From Allobrachymonas sp. (lineage in GTDB: Bacteria; Pseudomonadota; Gammaproteobacteria; Burkholderiales; Burkholderiaceae_C), in contig JAGOGU010000027.1 in the NCBI GenBank assembly GCA_017996515.1, positions 1 through 12,432 on the forward strand: a DNA stretch of 12,432 nucleotides. The letters are read 5' to 3'. Of the stretch, positions 6,583 to 12,432 are shown piece by piece (the first letter of the stretch is position 1; every line of letters starts with the position of its first letter). The notes under the pieces are model-generated. The model saw only the letters and a program-made list of their open reading frames with translations, made no database searches and was not told the origin of the DNA. The position numbers were made by a program, and so were the translations under genes.

Positions 6583-8484
6583 GTGTCTTCTTTTTCCAAC
6601 GATTCTGTGTCTGCAGAGACATCCAAAGCCTCTCTGATGGCGCGACTGCGCCGTGTGTATGTCTATTTTGCCTTGCAGCCCCGGCTGTGGGTGTATGCCG
6701 TTTTAGCCACCTTGGTGGGAGCACTGACGGAAGCTGCCGTACCTGCCATGCTCAAGCCCTTGCTGGATCGCGGTTTTACTGAAAGCTCTCTGCCGCTGTG
6801 GATGGTGCCTGCGGCTGTGCTGTTCATGTTCATTTTGCGCGGTGTTTCGCAATTTGCTGCGCAATACACGCTGGCGCGCATCGCCAACGATGGCATGTTC
6901 AGGCTGCGCAACGATATATTCGCCCGCCTGATGAATGCCGAGTTGGGCTTGTTTACCCGTCAGACGGCCAGCAGCCTTTCCAACACCGTGGTGTACGAGG
7001 TGCAGACGGGAGCGACCATGCTGGTGCAGGCACTCATGGGCTTGTCGCGCGACAGCTTCACTTTGATTGCGCTGGTGGTTTATCTGCTCTACCTCAACTG
7101 GAAGTTGACGATGGTGGTCGTGGTGCTGGCGCCGGGCATGTCGTGGGTCATGCGCAAGCTCTCGCGCCGCCTGTATGGATTGACTCGGCAATCGCAACAG
7201 GCCACCGATGAGTTGGCCTATGTGGTGGAGGAAAACGTGCTCGCGCACCGCATTGTGCGCCTGCATGGTGCACAGCAGCAGCAGCAGGGGCGTTTCGCGG
7301 AACTGAGCCAGCAACTGCGGCGGCTGACCCTGAAATCCACCGTGGCGTTCTCGATCATGACGCCGCTGACCCAGCTGGTAGCAGCCATTGCCCTGTCTGC
7401 CGTTTTGGCCATTGCCTTGTGGCAGGCGCAGACCACGCAAGGCGCCGAACAGGCCGTGACCGTTGGCGGCTTTGCCGCTTTTGTGGCGGCCATGCTCATG
7501 TTGGTATCTCCCATTCGGCGCTTGGCCGATGTGACCAGTCCCATCACGCGGGGGCTGGCGGCGTTGGAGCGCGGCCTGGAGATGCTGCAAAACGTGGCGC
7601 CTGAATCGGATGCGGCACAGGCTGTTGATTTGCCCCAAGCGCCGCAACGTGCCCAGGGCGAGATCCGCTTCAGCCACGTGCAGGTGCGCTACCCGGCGCA
7701 TGCGGTGGCATCGGCCGGCGTGCGTGCGGAGACTGCTGCCGAAGCGGCCCCTGCACCTGTAGAAGCTGAACCGGACACAGAGCAAGAGCGGCCAGCGCTG
7801 CAAGACCTCAGCCTGCACATTCGTGCGGGCGAGGTCGTGGCGCTGGTGGGACCTTCCGGATCGGGCAAAACCACGCTGGTCAATCTGCTACCGCGGTTTG
7901 TGCTGCCGTCTGCCGGCAGCATCGAGCTGGACGGCTTGGCGCTGGAACAATGGCCGCTGCAGCAGTTGCGCCGCCAGATCGCTTTAGTGAGTCAGGACGT
8001 GGTCATGCTCAACCAGAGCATCGCTGCCAATATTGCCCTGGGGCAAGACGTTGATCGCGAGCGGGTGCAGGCGGCACTGGAGGCGGGCAACCTGGCGGAA
8101 TATGTGGAGCGTCTGCCGCAAGACATGGATACGGTGGTGGGGCACAATGCCACGCAGCTCTCAGGCGGCCAGCGCCAGCGCCTTGCCATTGCACGCGCCA
8201 TTTACAAAAACGCGCCGGTATTGCTGCTGGACGAGGCCACATCGGCGCTGGATAATGAGTCCGAGCGCTTGGTGCAAGAGGCTTTGCAGCGCCTGATGCA
8301 AGGCCGTACCACGCTGATTGTGGCGCACCGACTCAGCACCATCGAGCACGCTGACCGGGTGGTGGTGATGGAGCAGGGGCGTATCGTGGAAATGGGTACG
8401 CATGCCGAGTTGCTGCAACAAAATGGCGTGTATGCGCGCCTGCAACGCCGGGGAGCGGAAACGGACCTGCTTGATGCGCCTTGA
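6583..8484 (+). CDS. msbA: Lipid A-core ABC flippase MsbA
   Basis: 633-residue half-transporter (TM domain plus ATPase on one chain) that as a homodimer flips lipid A-core across the inner membrane. Hydrophobic stretches lie near 34-56, 72-92, 155-172, 176-193, 260-281 and 294-312. The ATPase has Walker A GPSGSGKTT (423-431), Q-loop VSQDVVMLNQSIAANIALG (469-487), signature LSGGQRQR (526-533), Walker B VLLLDEA (Asp550, Glu551) and H-loop AHR (His582), so it should be active. Best fit is MsbA/LpxA-class exporter rather than a generic multidrug exporter. Two oddities: there is no N-terminal ATG (GTG 6583 is chosen; TTG 6574 and ATG 6637 are alternatives, none with a clear Shine-Dalgarno), and an Ala/Glu/Pro-rich insert of about 30 residues interrupts the start of the ATPase (bases ~7699-7791). 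It is divergent from cpoB. A DUF192 gene follows after 69 bp. Confidence 0.93.
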   Translation: MSSFSNDSVSAETSKASLMARLRRVYVYFALQPRLWVYAVLATLVGALTEAAVPAMLKPLLDRGFTESSLPLWMVPAAVLFMFILRGVSQFAAQYTLARIANDGMFRLRNDIFARLMNAELGLFTRQTASSLSNTVVYEVQTGATMLVQALMGLSRDSFTLIALVVYLLYLNWKLTMVVVVLAPGMSWVMRKLSRRLYGLTRQSQQATDELAYVVEENVLAHRIVRLHGAQQQQQGRFAELSQQLRRLTLKSTVAFSIMTPLTQLVAAIALSAVLAIALWQAQTTQGAEQAVTVGGFAAFVAAMLMLVSPIRRLADVTSPITRGLAALERGLEMLQNVAPESDAAQAVDLPQAPQRAQGEIRFSHVQVRYPAHAVASAGVRAETAAEAAPAPVEAEPDTEQERPALQDLSLHIRAGEVVALVGPSGSGKTTLVNLLPRFVLPSAGSIELDGLALEQWPLQQLRRQIALVSQDVVMLNQSIAANIALGQDVDRERVQAALEAGNLAEYVERLPQDMDTVVGHNATQLSGGQRQRLAIARAIYKNAPVLLLDEATSALDNESERLVQEALQRLMQGRTTLIVAHRLSTIEHADRVVVMEQGRIVEMGTHAELLQQNGVYARLQRRGAETDLLDAP

Positions 8485-8553
8485 TCTGTCTTGATTCGCG
8501 GATGAACAGTCGCTACCAAAGCAAAGAGCTGTTGAAAGAAAGTACCTATCACC

Positions 8554-9105
8554 ATGACAACATTTACCGCACACCCATCTTCCACTGTCATCAAACGCTT
8601 CCTTTCTTTTGCGCATGCGCCCGTCGCTTGGGTTGCGGCATGTGCGGTTTGTGCGTGGATGCTGTTGCTGCCAGCCCATGTGCATGCGACTGAAACAGGT
8701 GTGGCCCAAATGGACTTGCCCCGTACGCAGCTGCGGGTGGGCAACAAGGCGCGCATGGATGTGCAATTGGCGACGATGTTTCACCAGCGGCAGATCGGCT
8801 TGATGCATCGCACCAGCATGCCTGCTGACGAGGGCATGTTGTTTGTTTTTCCAGAACCGGCCATGCAATGTTTTTGGATGAAAAATACGTTGCTGCCGTT
8901 GACCGCAGCGTTTGTGGCGGCTGATGGCCGCATCGTCAATCTGGCCGATATGCAGCCGTTGAGCGAGCAAAACCATTGTTCGGCTGAGCCTGTGGTCTAT
9001 GTGCTTGAAATGAACCAAGGTTGGTTCAAACGCCACGGTGTGCGCCCAGGCATGAAGCTGCGTGATATGCAGGGGCAGTTTTTCCAGCGGCCAACAGCCA
9101 AATAA
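8554..9105 (+). CDS. DUF192 family exported protein
   Basis: 183-residue protein carrying one DUF192 domain. The N-terminus has a hydrophobic segment (residues ~23-40) ending in HVHA-45, which reads as a signal peptide with cleavage before TETG, so the mature protein should be periplasmic. Hallmarks of the domain are RQIGLMHRTSMPADEGMLFVF (79-99), CFWMKNTLLPL (106-116) and the VYVLEMNQGWFKRHGV segment (148-163). No biochemical function is established for DUF192; a small beta-barrel fold is known and I will not assign a role. The ATG at 8554 follows a modest GAAAG about a dozen bases upstream. It lies 69 bp behind msbA on the same strand with no terminator between, so co-transcription is likely, but a functional link to lipid A export is only a guess. 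Confidence 0.88.
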   Translation: MTTFTAHPSSTVIKRFLSFAHAPVAWVAACAVCAWMLLLPAHVHATETGVAQMDLPRTQLRVGNKARMDVQLATMFHQRQIGLMHRTSMPADEGMLFVFPEPAMQCFWMKNTLLPLTAAFVAADGRIVNLADMQPLSEQNHCSAEPVVYVLEMNQGWFKRHGVRPGMKLRDMQGQFFQRPTAK

Positions 9106-9249
9106 ACACGACCGATTTTTTCGTTGTAGCAAGCCAGCGCTTGTGATGCGCCATGGGTGGTGCTGGCGCGTTTCCCAGCCCCGCACAGTTGCCGAAACGG
9201 CAGAGCGTGAGTAGGCTCTTGGCGCACAAGCGCACAAGGCGCGCGGTAC
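9106..9249. other. Convergent gap, DUF192 / lysA
   Basis: 144 bases with no credible ORF. The only structure is a short hairpin TGCCG-AAA-CGGCA (9190-9202) without a T-run, so no convincing terminator is seen for either converging gene. Confidence 0.35.
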
Positions 9250-10518
9250 TTACAGCAAACGTTCGCGAGCCACCAGTGCAGACAAAGTCTCGCGTTCGGC
9301 AATCAGATGCGCGGTGCCATTGGCCACCAGCACTTCTGCCGCGCGACCCCTGCTGTTGTAGTTGCTGGACATGCTCATGCAATAGGCGCCAGCCGACATC
9401 ACGGCCAGCCTGTCGCCGCTCTGTACGGCCAGGGTGCGATCACACCCAATCCAGTCGCCGCTTTCGCAAATGGGGCCTACCACGTCGTAAACGGCTGGGG
9501 TTGCCTGGGCTGTAGTTTGCACGGGCACGATGGCATGCCAGGCCTGGTACATGGCGGGGCGCGGCAGATCGTTCATGGCGGCATCGATGATGCAGAAGTT
9601 TTTTTCTGCTCCGGGTTTGATGTACAGCACTTCGCTCACGCAAACGCCGGCGTTGCCCACAAGCGATCGACCAGGTTCCAACATGATTTTGCGCTGCCCC
9701 ATGCCGCGCGCATCCAGACGTTCCAGCATGCGTTGCAGCAACTGGTCGATGGCGGGCGGTGTCTCGTCTTTGTAGGCAATGCCTAGTCCGCCGCCCAGGT
9801 CGATGTGGTGCAGGGGGATGCCAGCAGCCTCCACTTGCTGCACCAGATCCAGCAGGCGTTCCACGGCTTCCAGATAGGGGGCGGCCTCGGTCACTTGCGA
9901 GCCGATATGGCAGTCGATACCGATGACTTGCAGGCCGGGCAAACGAGCCGCGTACTGATAAGCAGCCAACACATCGGTGTGGGCAATGCCGAATTTGTTG
10001 CCGGTCAGGCCGGTAGAGATGTACGGGTGGGTTTTGGCATCGACATCGGGATTGACGCGGATGCTTATGGGGGCGCGCCTGCCCATTTCCAGCGCCACGG
10101 CATTGAGGGTGTCCAGCTCAGGCAGGCTTTCGACATTGAAGCAGCCAATGCCGGTTTCCAGGGCAAAGCGCATCTCGGCGCGTGTTTTGCCTACGCCAGA
10201 AAAGATGATGGTTTCGGGTTTGGCGCCAACCAGCAGCGCACGTTGAATTTCACCAGCCGAAACGGTGTCAAAACCACAGTCAGCGCGGGCAAATAGCTGC
10301 ATCACGGCCAGCGAGGAGTTGGCCTTCATCGCATAGCAAATCAGTGCATCGCGCCCTTGTAGCCCCCGCTGGTAGGCTGCCAGCGCCGCCAATATGGCGT
10401 TTTGCGAATAAACGAACAAAGGCGTGCCATATTGCTGTGCCAGTTCGGGCAGGGGCAGGCCGTCTACGCACAACACACCGTTGTCGTAGGCAAAAAAAGG
10501 GGAGCCGGGCAGTTGCAT
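9250..10518 (-). CDS. lysA: Diaminopimelate decarboxylase LysA
   Basis: 422-residue PLP-dependent enzyme (fold-type III, alanine-racemase-like barrel) that decarboxylates meso-diaminopimelate to L-lysine, the last step of lysine synthesis, in the cytoplasm. Key elements: the PLP lysine in CYAMKANS (Lys65), IDCHIGSQ with the ring-stacking His204, the phosphate-binding LGGGLGI (241-247), EPGRSLVGNAG (281-291), the active-site GPICESGD (348-355, Cys351/Glu352 contributed across the dimer) and SAGAYCMSMSSNYNSRGR (375-392, Tyr379). The CESGD motif separates it from ornithine/arginine decarboxylases. The ATG at 10518 begins MQLPGSPFF as in betaproteobacterial LysA. It lies 34 bp downstream of lptM on the same strand, probably one transcript. 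Confidence 0.96.
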   Translation of the reverse strand: MQLPGSPFFAYDNGVLCVDGLPLPELAQQYGTPLFVYSQNAILAALAAYQRGLQGRDALICYAMKANSSLAVMQLFARADCGFDTVSAGEIQRALLVGAKPETIIFSGVGKTRAEMRFALETGIGCFNVESLPELDTLNAVALEMGRRAPISIRVNPDVDAKTHPYISTGLTGNKFGIAHTDVLAAYQYAARLPGLQVIGIDCHIGSQVTEAAPYLEAVERLLDLVQQVEAAGIPLHHIDLGGGLGIAYKDETPPAIDQLLQRMLERLDARGMGQRKIMLEPGRSLVGNAGVCVSEVLYIKPGAEKNFCIIDAAMNDLPRPAMYQAWHAIVPVQTTAQATPAVYDVVGPICESGDWIGCDRTLAVQSGDRLAVMSAGAYCMSMSSNYNSRGRAAEVLVANGTAHLIAERETLSALVARERLL

Positions 10519-10552
10519 GGGTACAGGCTAAAAAAGAGATGGAAGTTATGTG

Positions 10553-10768
10553 TCAGGGGTGGACGCTTGAAGCGGCGGGCTGCGCAGCTTTGGGCGGCTC
10601 GGTTTGCACACGTGGACGCACAGGCAGCACCGAACGCGGCAGGGTGGCGCGCTGTGCAGCCTCGGGTTCGGTGGGTAGATACAAATCCCCCTTTTGACCG
10701 CAGGCAGATAGCACAGTGACGCAGGCCATGATGGCGGCGCTCTTTACAATGGTTCGGATTTTCAACAT
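10553..10768 (-). CDS. lptM: LPS translocon maturation lipoprotein LptM (YifL)
   Basis: 71-residue small lipoprotein. After a hydrophobic signal (residues ~7-19) comes the lipobox VLSAC with lipidated Cys23, immediately followed by the family signature GQKGDLYLP, then a Pro/Ala/Arg-rich, probably disordered tail. In E. coli, LptM (formerly YifL) binds the LptD/LptE translocon and promotes correct LptD disulfide formation; I infer the same role here. The ATG at 10768 is the only start giving a normal-length lipoprotein signal; no Shine-Dalgarno is evident. The gene sits just ahead of lysA, as E. coli yifL sits just ahead of dapF: in both cases the partner acts on diaminopimelate. Its start is only 13 bp from that of divergent cyaY. 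Confidence 0.9.
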   Translation of the reverse strand: MLKIRTIVKSAAIMACVTVLSACGQKGDLYLPTEPEAAQRATLPRSVLPVRPRVQTEPPKAAQPAASSVHP

Positions 10769-10781
10769 GGCTGGAATTGTA
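10745..10781. promoter_or_regulatory. Divergent lptM/cyaY start region with TACAAT boxes on both strands
   Basis: A 13-bp gap (10769-10781) separates the two start codons. TACAAT occurs on the plus strand at 10745-10750, inside lptM, and on the minus strand at 10781-10776, overlapping the gap. Neither has a good -35 at 16-18 bp (the minus-strand best is TCAAGA), so these are possible -10 elements only. Any promoter for one gene must lie at least partly inside the other. Confidence 0.25.
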
Positions 10782-11105
10782 ATGACAGACCTCGAATATC
10801 TTGATCTTGCCGAAAAAGCCCTGCAAAGAATAGAGGCTGCTTGTGACCGCATCAACGACACCATGGATATGGATCTGGACAACCAGCGCAATGGCGGGGT
10901 CGTGACACTGGTGTTTGCCAATGGCAGCCAGATTGTGGTGAATTTGCAGAAGCCCTTGCAGGAGATCTGGCTGGCCGCGCGTGCCGGTGGCTTCCATTAC
11001 CGATACGACGGCATGCAGTGGGCCGATACCAAAGGCGGGGCGGAGTTGTTTACCCAATTGTCTTGTTGCGCCAGCGAGCAGGCCGGGCAGACGTTGGTGT
11101 TTTGA
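10782..11105 (+). CDS. cyaY: Frataxin-like iron-sulfur cluster assembly protein CyaY
   Basis: 107-residue bacterial frataxin, the family's normal size (E. coli 106). CyaY binds iron and the IscS desulfurase and modulates Fe-S cluster assembly in the cytoplasm. The frataxin fold signature is clear: an acidic N-terminal helix ([18 protein letters not shown]), the acidic strand DTMDMDLDN (26-34), [31 protein letters not shown] spanning 41-71 with the invariant Asn54, Gln56, Pro58, Gln60, Trp63 pattern, then a C-terminal helix GAELFTQLS. The ATG at 10782 is preferred over an upstream in-frame GTG (10716) because homologues start MTD and the upstream codons overlap lptM. It has only a weak GGAA ahead of it. 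The adjacent cysteine pair Cys95-Cys96 is a small peculiarity. Confidence 0.95.
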   Translation: MTDLEYLDLAEKALQRIEAACDRINDTMDMDLDNQRNGGVVTLVFANGSQIVVNLQKPLQEIWLAARAGGFHYRYDGMQWADTKGGAELFTQLSCCASEQAGQTLVF

Positions 11106-11273
11106 TGTGACCAATTTGCCGACATTCGCGAAGGTGCGGATGCACAGCAGATAGTCGGTATGTGCTGCAGCACTATTTCGGGGCGCAGATACTGAAGCCT
11201 CAAACGGCTCTGATTGAGCGCATGGACTCTGCGACACGCCTGTTGGAGTGCTCTGCAGATTTGACCAGCATGC
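11106..11273. other. Convergent gap, cyaY / PBP1A
   Basis: 168 bases with no ORF that I can support in any frame and no terminator of its own for cyaY. It contains a perfect 12-bp palindrome GTGCTGCAGCAC (11162-11173). Nothing else is recognised. Confidence 0.35.
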
Positions 11274-11304
11274 AAAAAAACAGCCCCGTTTTTCAACGGG
11301 GCTG
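11274..11304 (-). terminator. Intrinsic terminator of the PBP1A gene
   Basis: On the minus strand, ten bases past the PBP1A stop, a perfect 10-bp stem (CAGCCCCGTT, 11304-11295 with 11290-11281) closes a GAAA loop and is followed by seven T (11280-11274). On the plus strand there is no T-run, so it mainly serves the leftward transcript. Confidence 0.9.
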
Positions 11305-11313
11305 TGACAGAGT

Positions 11314-12432
11314 TTAGTTATCGTGGAAGATGTCGCCGCCACCCCCGGCCGACCCACTGCCCAAGGAGCCGCCCGCTTCTTCTCCACCTTGATTGAAGCC
11401 ATCCCCGGTTAAGGTGGTGTCTGTTCCATCGCTGGCATAGCCGGTACCGACACCGATGCTGCTGACACCACGGCCGCCAGCAAATTCGGTGTAGGCCCAG
11501 TCGCCACCCGATTGAACCAGGCCTTCCGGCGGTTTGGATGTCAGCGAGGTGACGGGCGTATTGGCCAAGGCGGTTCGCATATAGCGAATCCAGATCGGCA
11601 GGCTCAGACCGCCGCCTGTTTCGCGGTCGCCCAGATTGCGCGGATTGTCGAAACCAAACCAAACCACCGCGACCAGATTACTTTGGAAGCCGGCAAACCA
11701 AGCGTCTTTGGCGTCGTTGGTGGTACCGGTTTTGCCATACAGGTCAGATCGGCCCAGCTCGGCTGTAGCTTTGGCGGCCGTGCCGCGAGTCGTTACGTCA
11801 TTCATCATGGAGTTCATGATGAATGCATTGCGCGGTGAAATGGCGCGCATGCTTTCGCTCAACTCAGGCGGCTGCACTTCGGCAATCGTATTGCCACGCT
11901 GATCCTTGATCATGGCGATGATGTAGGGGTTGACCTTGTAGCCGCCGTTGGCAAATACCGAAAATCCGGTTGCCAGTTCCAAAGGCGTGACGGTGCCAGC
12001 ACCCAGAGCCATGGTCAGGTAAGGGGGGGTCCGTTCGGCAGGAAAGCCAAAACGACCCGCCCAATCTTGGGCTTTCTGGGTGCCCACGGTTTGCAGAATA
12101 CGCACTGACACCAGGTTTTTGGATCGGGTCAAGGCTTGTCGCATGGTGATTGGCGGGCCGAAGCTGCCGTCATAGTTCTTGGGCGACCAGGCGCGCCCAC
12201 CCGTTACGCTGGCGCTCAATGTGAAAGGGCTGTCGCTGATCAGGCTGCTGGGCATGATGCCTTCTTCCAACCCAGCCGAATAAATGAAGGGTTTGAAGCT
12301 GGAGCCCGGCTGGCGCTGCGCTTGGGTGACGCGGTTGAAGTTGTTTTTGGCAAAGTCAAAACCGCCCACCAGAGCCTTGATGGCTCCAGTACGGGGATCC
12401 ATGGCAATCAATGCGCTTTCGGCCTCGGGGAG
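11314..12432 (-). CDS. mrcA: Class A penicillin-binding protein 1A, C-terminal part
   Basis: The last 372 codons of a bifunctional glycosyltransferase/transpeptidase; the frame stays open to the right edge, so the N-terminal membrane anchor and glycosyltransferase domain lie outside. The transpeptidase domain is complete in its motifs (residue numbers from the window edge): SxxK in RQPGSSFK with nucleophile Ser44, SxN in TRSKNLVS (Ser104-Lys105-Asn106), and KTGTT (234-238). It crosslinks peptidoglycan stem peptides in the periplasm. AMDPRTGAIKALVGGFDF and the DAWFAGFQSNLVAVVWFGFDNP stretch are typical of PBP1A (ponA/mrcA) rather than PBP1B or 1C. The final ~30 residues are a low-complexity Gly/Ser/Glu/Asp-rich tail ending GGGGDIFHDN. 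Position next to cyaY-lysA supports mrcA. No start codon can be given. Confidence 0.93.
   Translation of the reverse strand, partial: LPEAESALIAMDPRTGAIKALVGGFDFAKNNFNRVTQAQRQPGSSFKPFIYSAGLEEGIMPSSLISDSPFTLSASVTGGRAWSPKNYDGSFGPPITMRQALTRSKNLVSVRILQTVGTQKAQDWAGRFGFPAERTPPYLTMALGAGTVTPLELATGFSVFANGGYKVNPYIIAMIKDQRGNTIAEVQPPELSESMRAISPRNAFIMNSMMNDVTTRGTAAKATAELGRSDLYGKTGTTNDAKDAWFAGFQSNLVAVVWFGFDNPRNLGDRETGGGLSLPIWIRYMRTALANTPVTSLTSKPPEGLVQSGGDWAYTEFAGGRGVSSIGVGTGYASDGTDTTLTGDGFNQGGEEAGGSLGSGSAGGGGDIFHDN

Noticed and set aside
7272..7288. CAG-type trinucleotide run in msbA (five consecutive Gln codons)
   Set aside because: Only a short in-frame poly-Gln in the intracellular loop of MsbA; far too short to call a meaningful repeat expansion.
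8161..9237. 358-codon minus-strand frame over the msbA 3' end and the DUF192 gene
   Set aside because: It is antisense to two genes with clear motifs; no start context and no recognisable domain.
11162..11173. Perfect palindrome GTGCTGCAGCAC in the cyaY/PBP1A gap
   Set aside because: Loop-free, isolated, not near a start codon and not repeated elsewhere in the window that I can see; probably chance.
10464..11402. 312-codon minus-strand frame across lysA start, lptM, cyaY and the PBP1A terminator
   Set aside because: It spans four confidently assigned elements and resembles no family; chance open frame.
1..12432. Possible defence island, toxin-antitoxin pair, prophage or mobile element
   Set aside because: Every substantial ORF on its coding strand is a core housekeeping or envelope gene, spacing is tight, and there are no transposase, integrase, phage or repeat-spacer signatures and no visible composition shift.

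Overview
The window looks like ordinary chromosomal housekeeping DNA of a betaproteobacterium, most likely order Burkholderiales and close to Comamonadaceae. This rests on three inferences. DarP has a basic, Tyr/Gly-rich N-terminal extension that I associate with that family. The block lysA-lptM / cyaY / class A penicillin-binding protein is one I know from betaproteobacteria. MurB, PlsY, YajQ, LysA and MsbA are all proteobacterial types. Base composition is fairly even and GC-rich. I see no insertion sequence, prophage, integron, CRISPR array, tRNA or rRNA. Genus and species cannot be fixed from this piece.

Layout, left to right: darP (+, 50S ribosome assembly), then murB (-, UDP-MurNAc synthesis). 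Divergent from murB is a yajQ / periplasmic retropepsin-like protease pair (+). These converge on an ybaK-plsY pair (-: Cys-tRNA(Pro) deacylase, then acyl-phosphate glycerol-3-phosphate acyltransferase), and a perfect 12-bp terminator stem sits at the convergence. Next come an OmpA-family lipoprotein (+) with a UUCG-loop terminator and a convergent cpoB/ybgF-like gene (-) that is separate from any tol-pal genes in view. Divergent from cpoB is msbA (+, lipid A-core flippase), followed by a DUF192 exported protein. Then comes the lptM-lysA pair (-), whose lptM start lies only 13 bp from the divergent cyaY start (+). Last is the C-terminal 372 codons of a PBP1A-type penicillin-binding protein (-), which runs off the right edge.

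Most genes serve the cell envelope: peptidoglycan precursors (murB; lysA on the meso-DAP/lysine branch), peptidoglycan polymerisation (PBP1A), division-linked envelope coordination (cpoB), a peptidoglycan-binding lipoprotein, phospholipid synthesis (plsY), and LPS export and assembly (msbA, lptM). The others serve translation and ribosome quality (darP, ybaK), iron-sulfur metabolism (cyaY) and nucleotide/second-messenger binding (yajQ).

I found no convincing undescribed system. The points most worth a second look are a ~30-residue Ala/Glu/Pro-rich insertion in the MsbA nucleotide-binding domain, the 13-bp divergent lptM/cyaY junction, the isolated cpoB, and a patch of palindromes and direct repeats downstream of cpoB.
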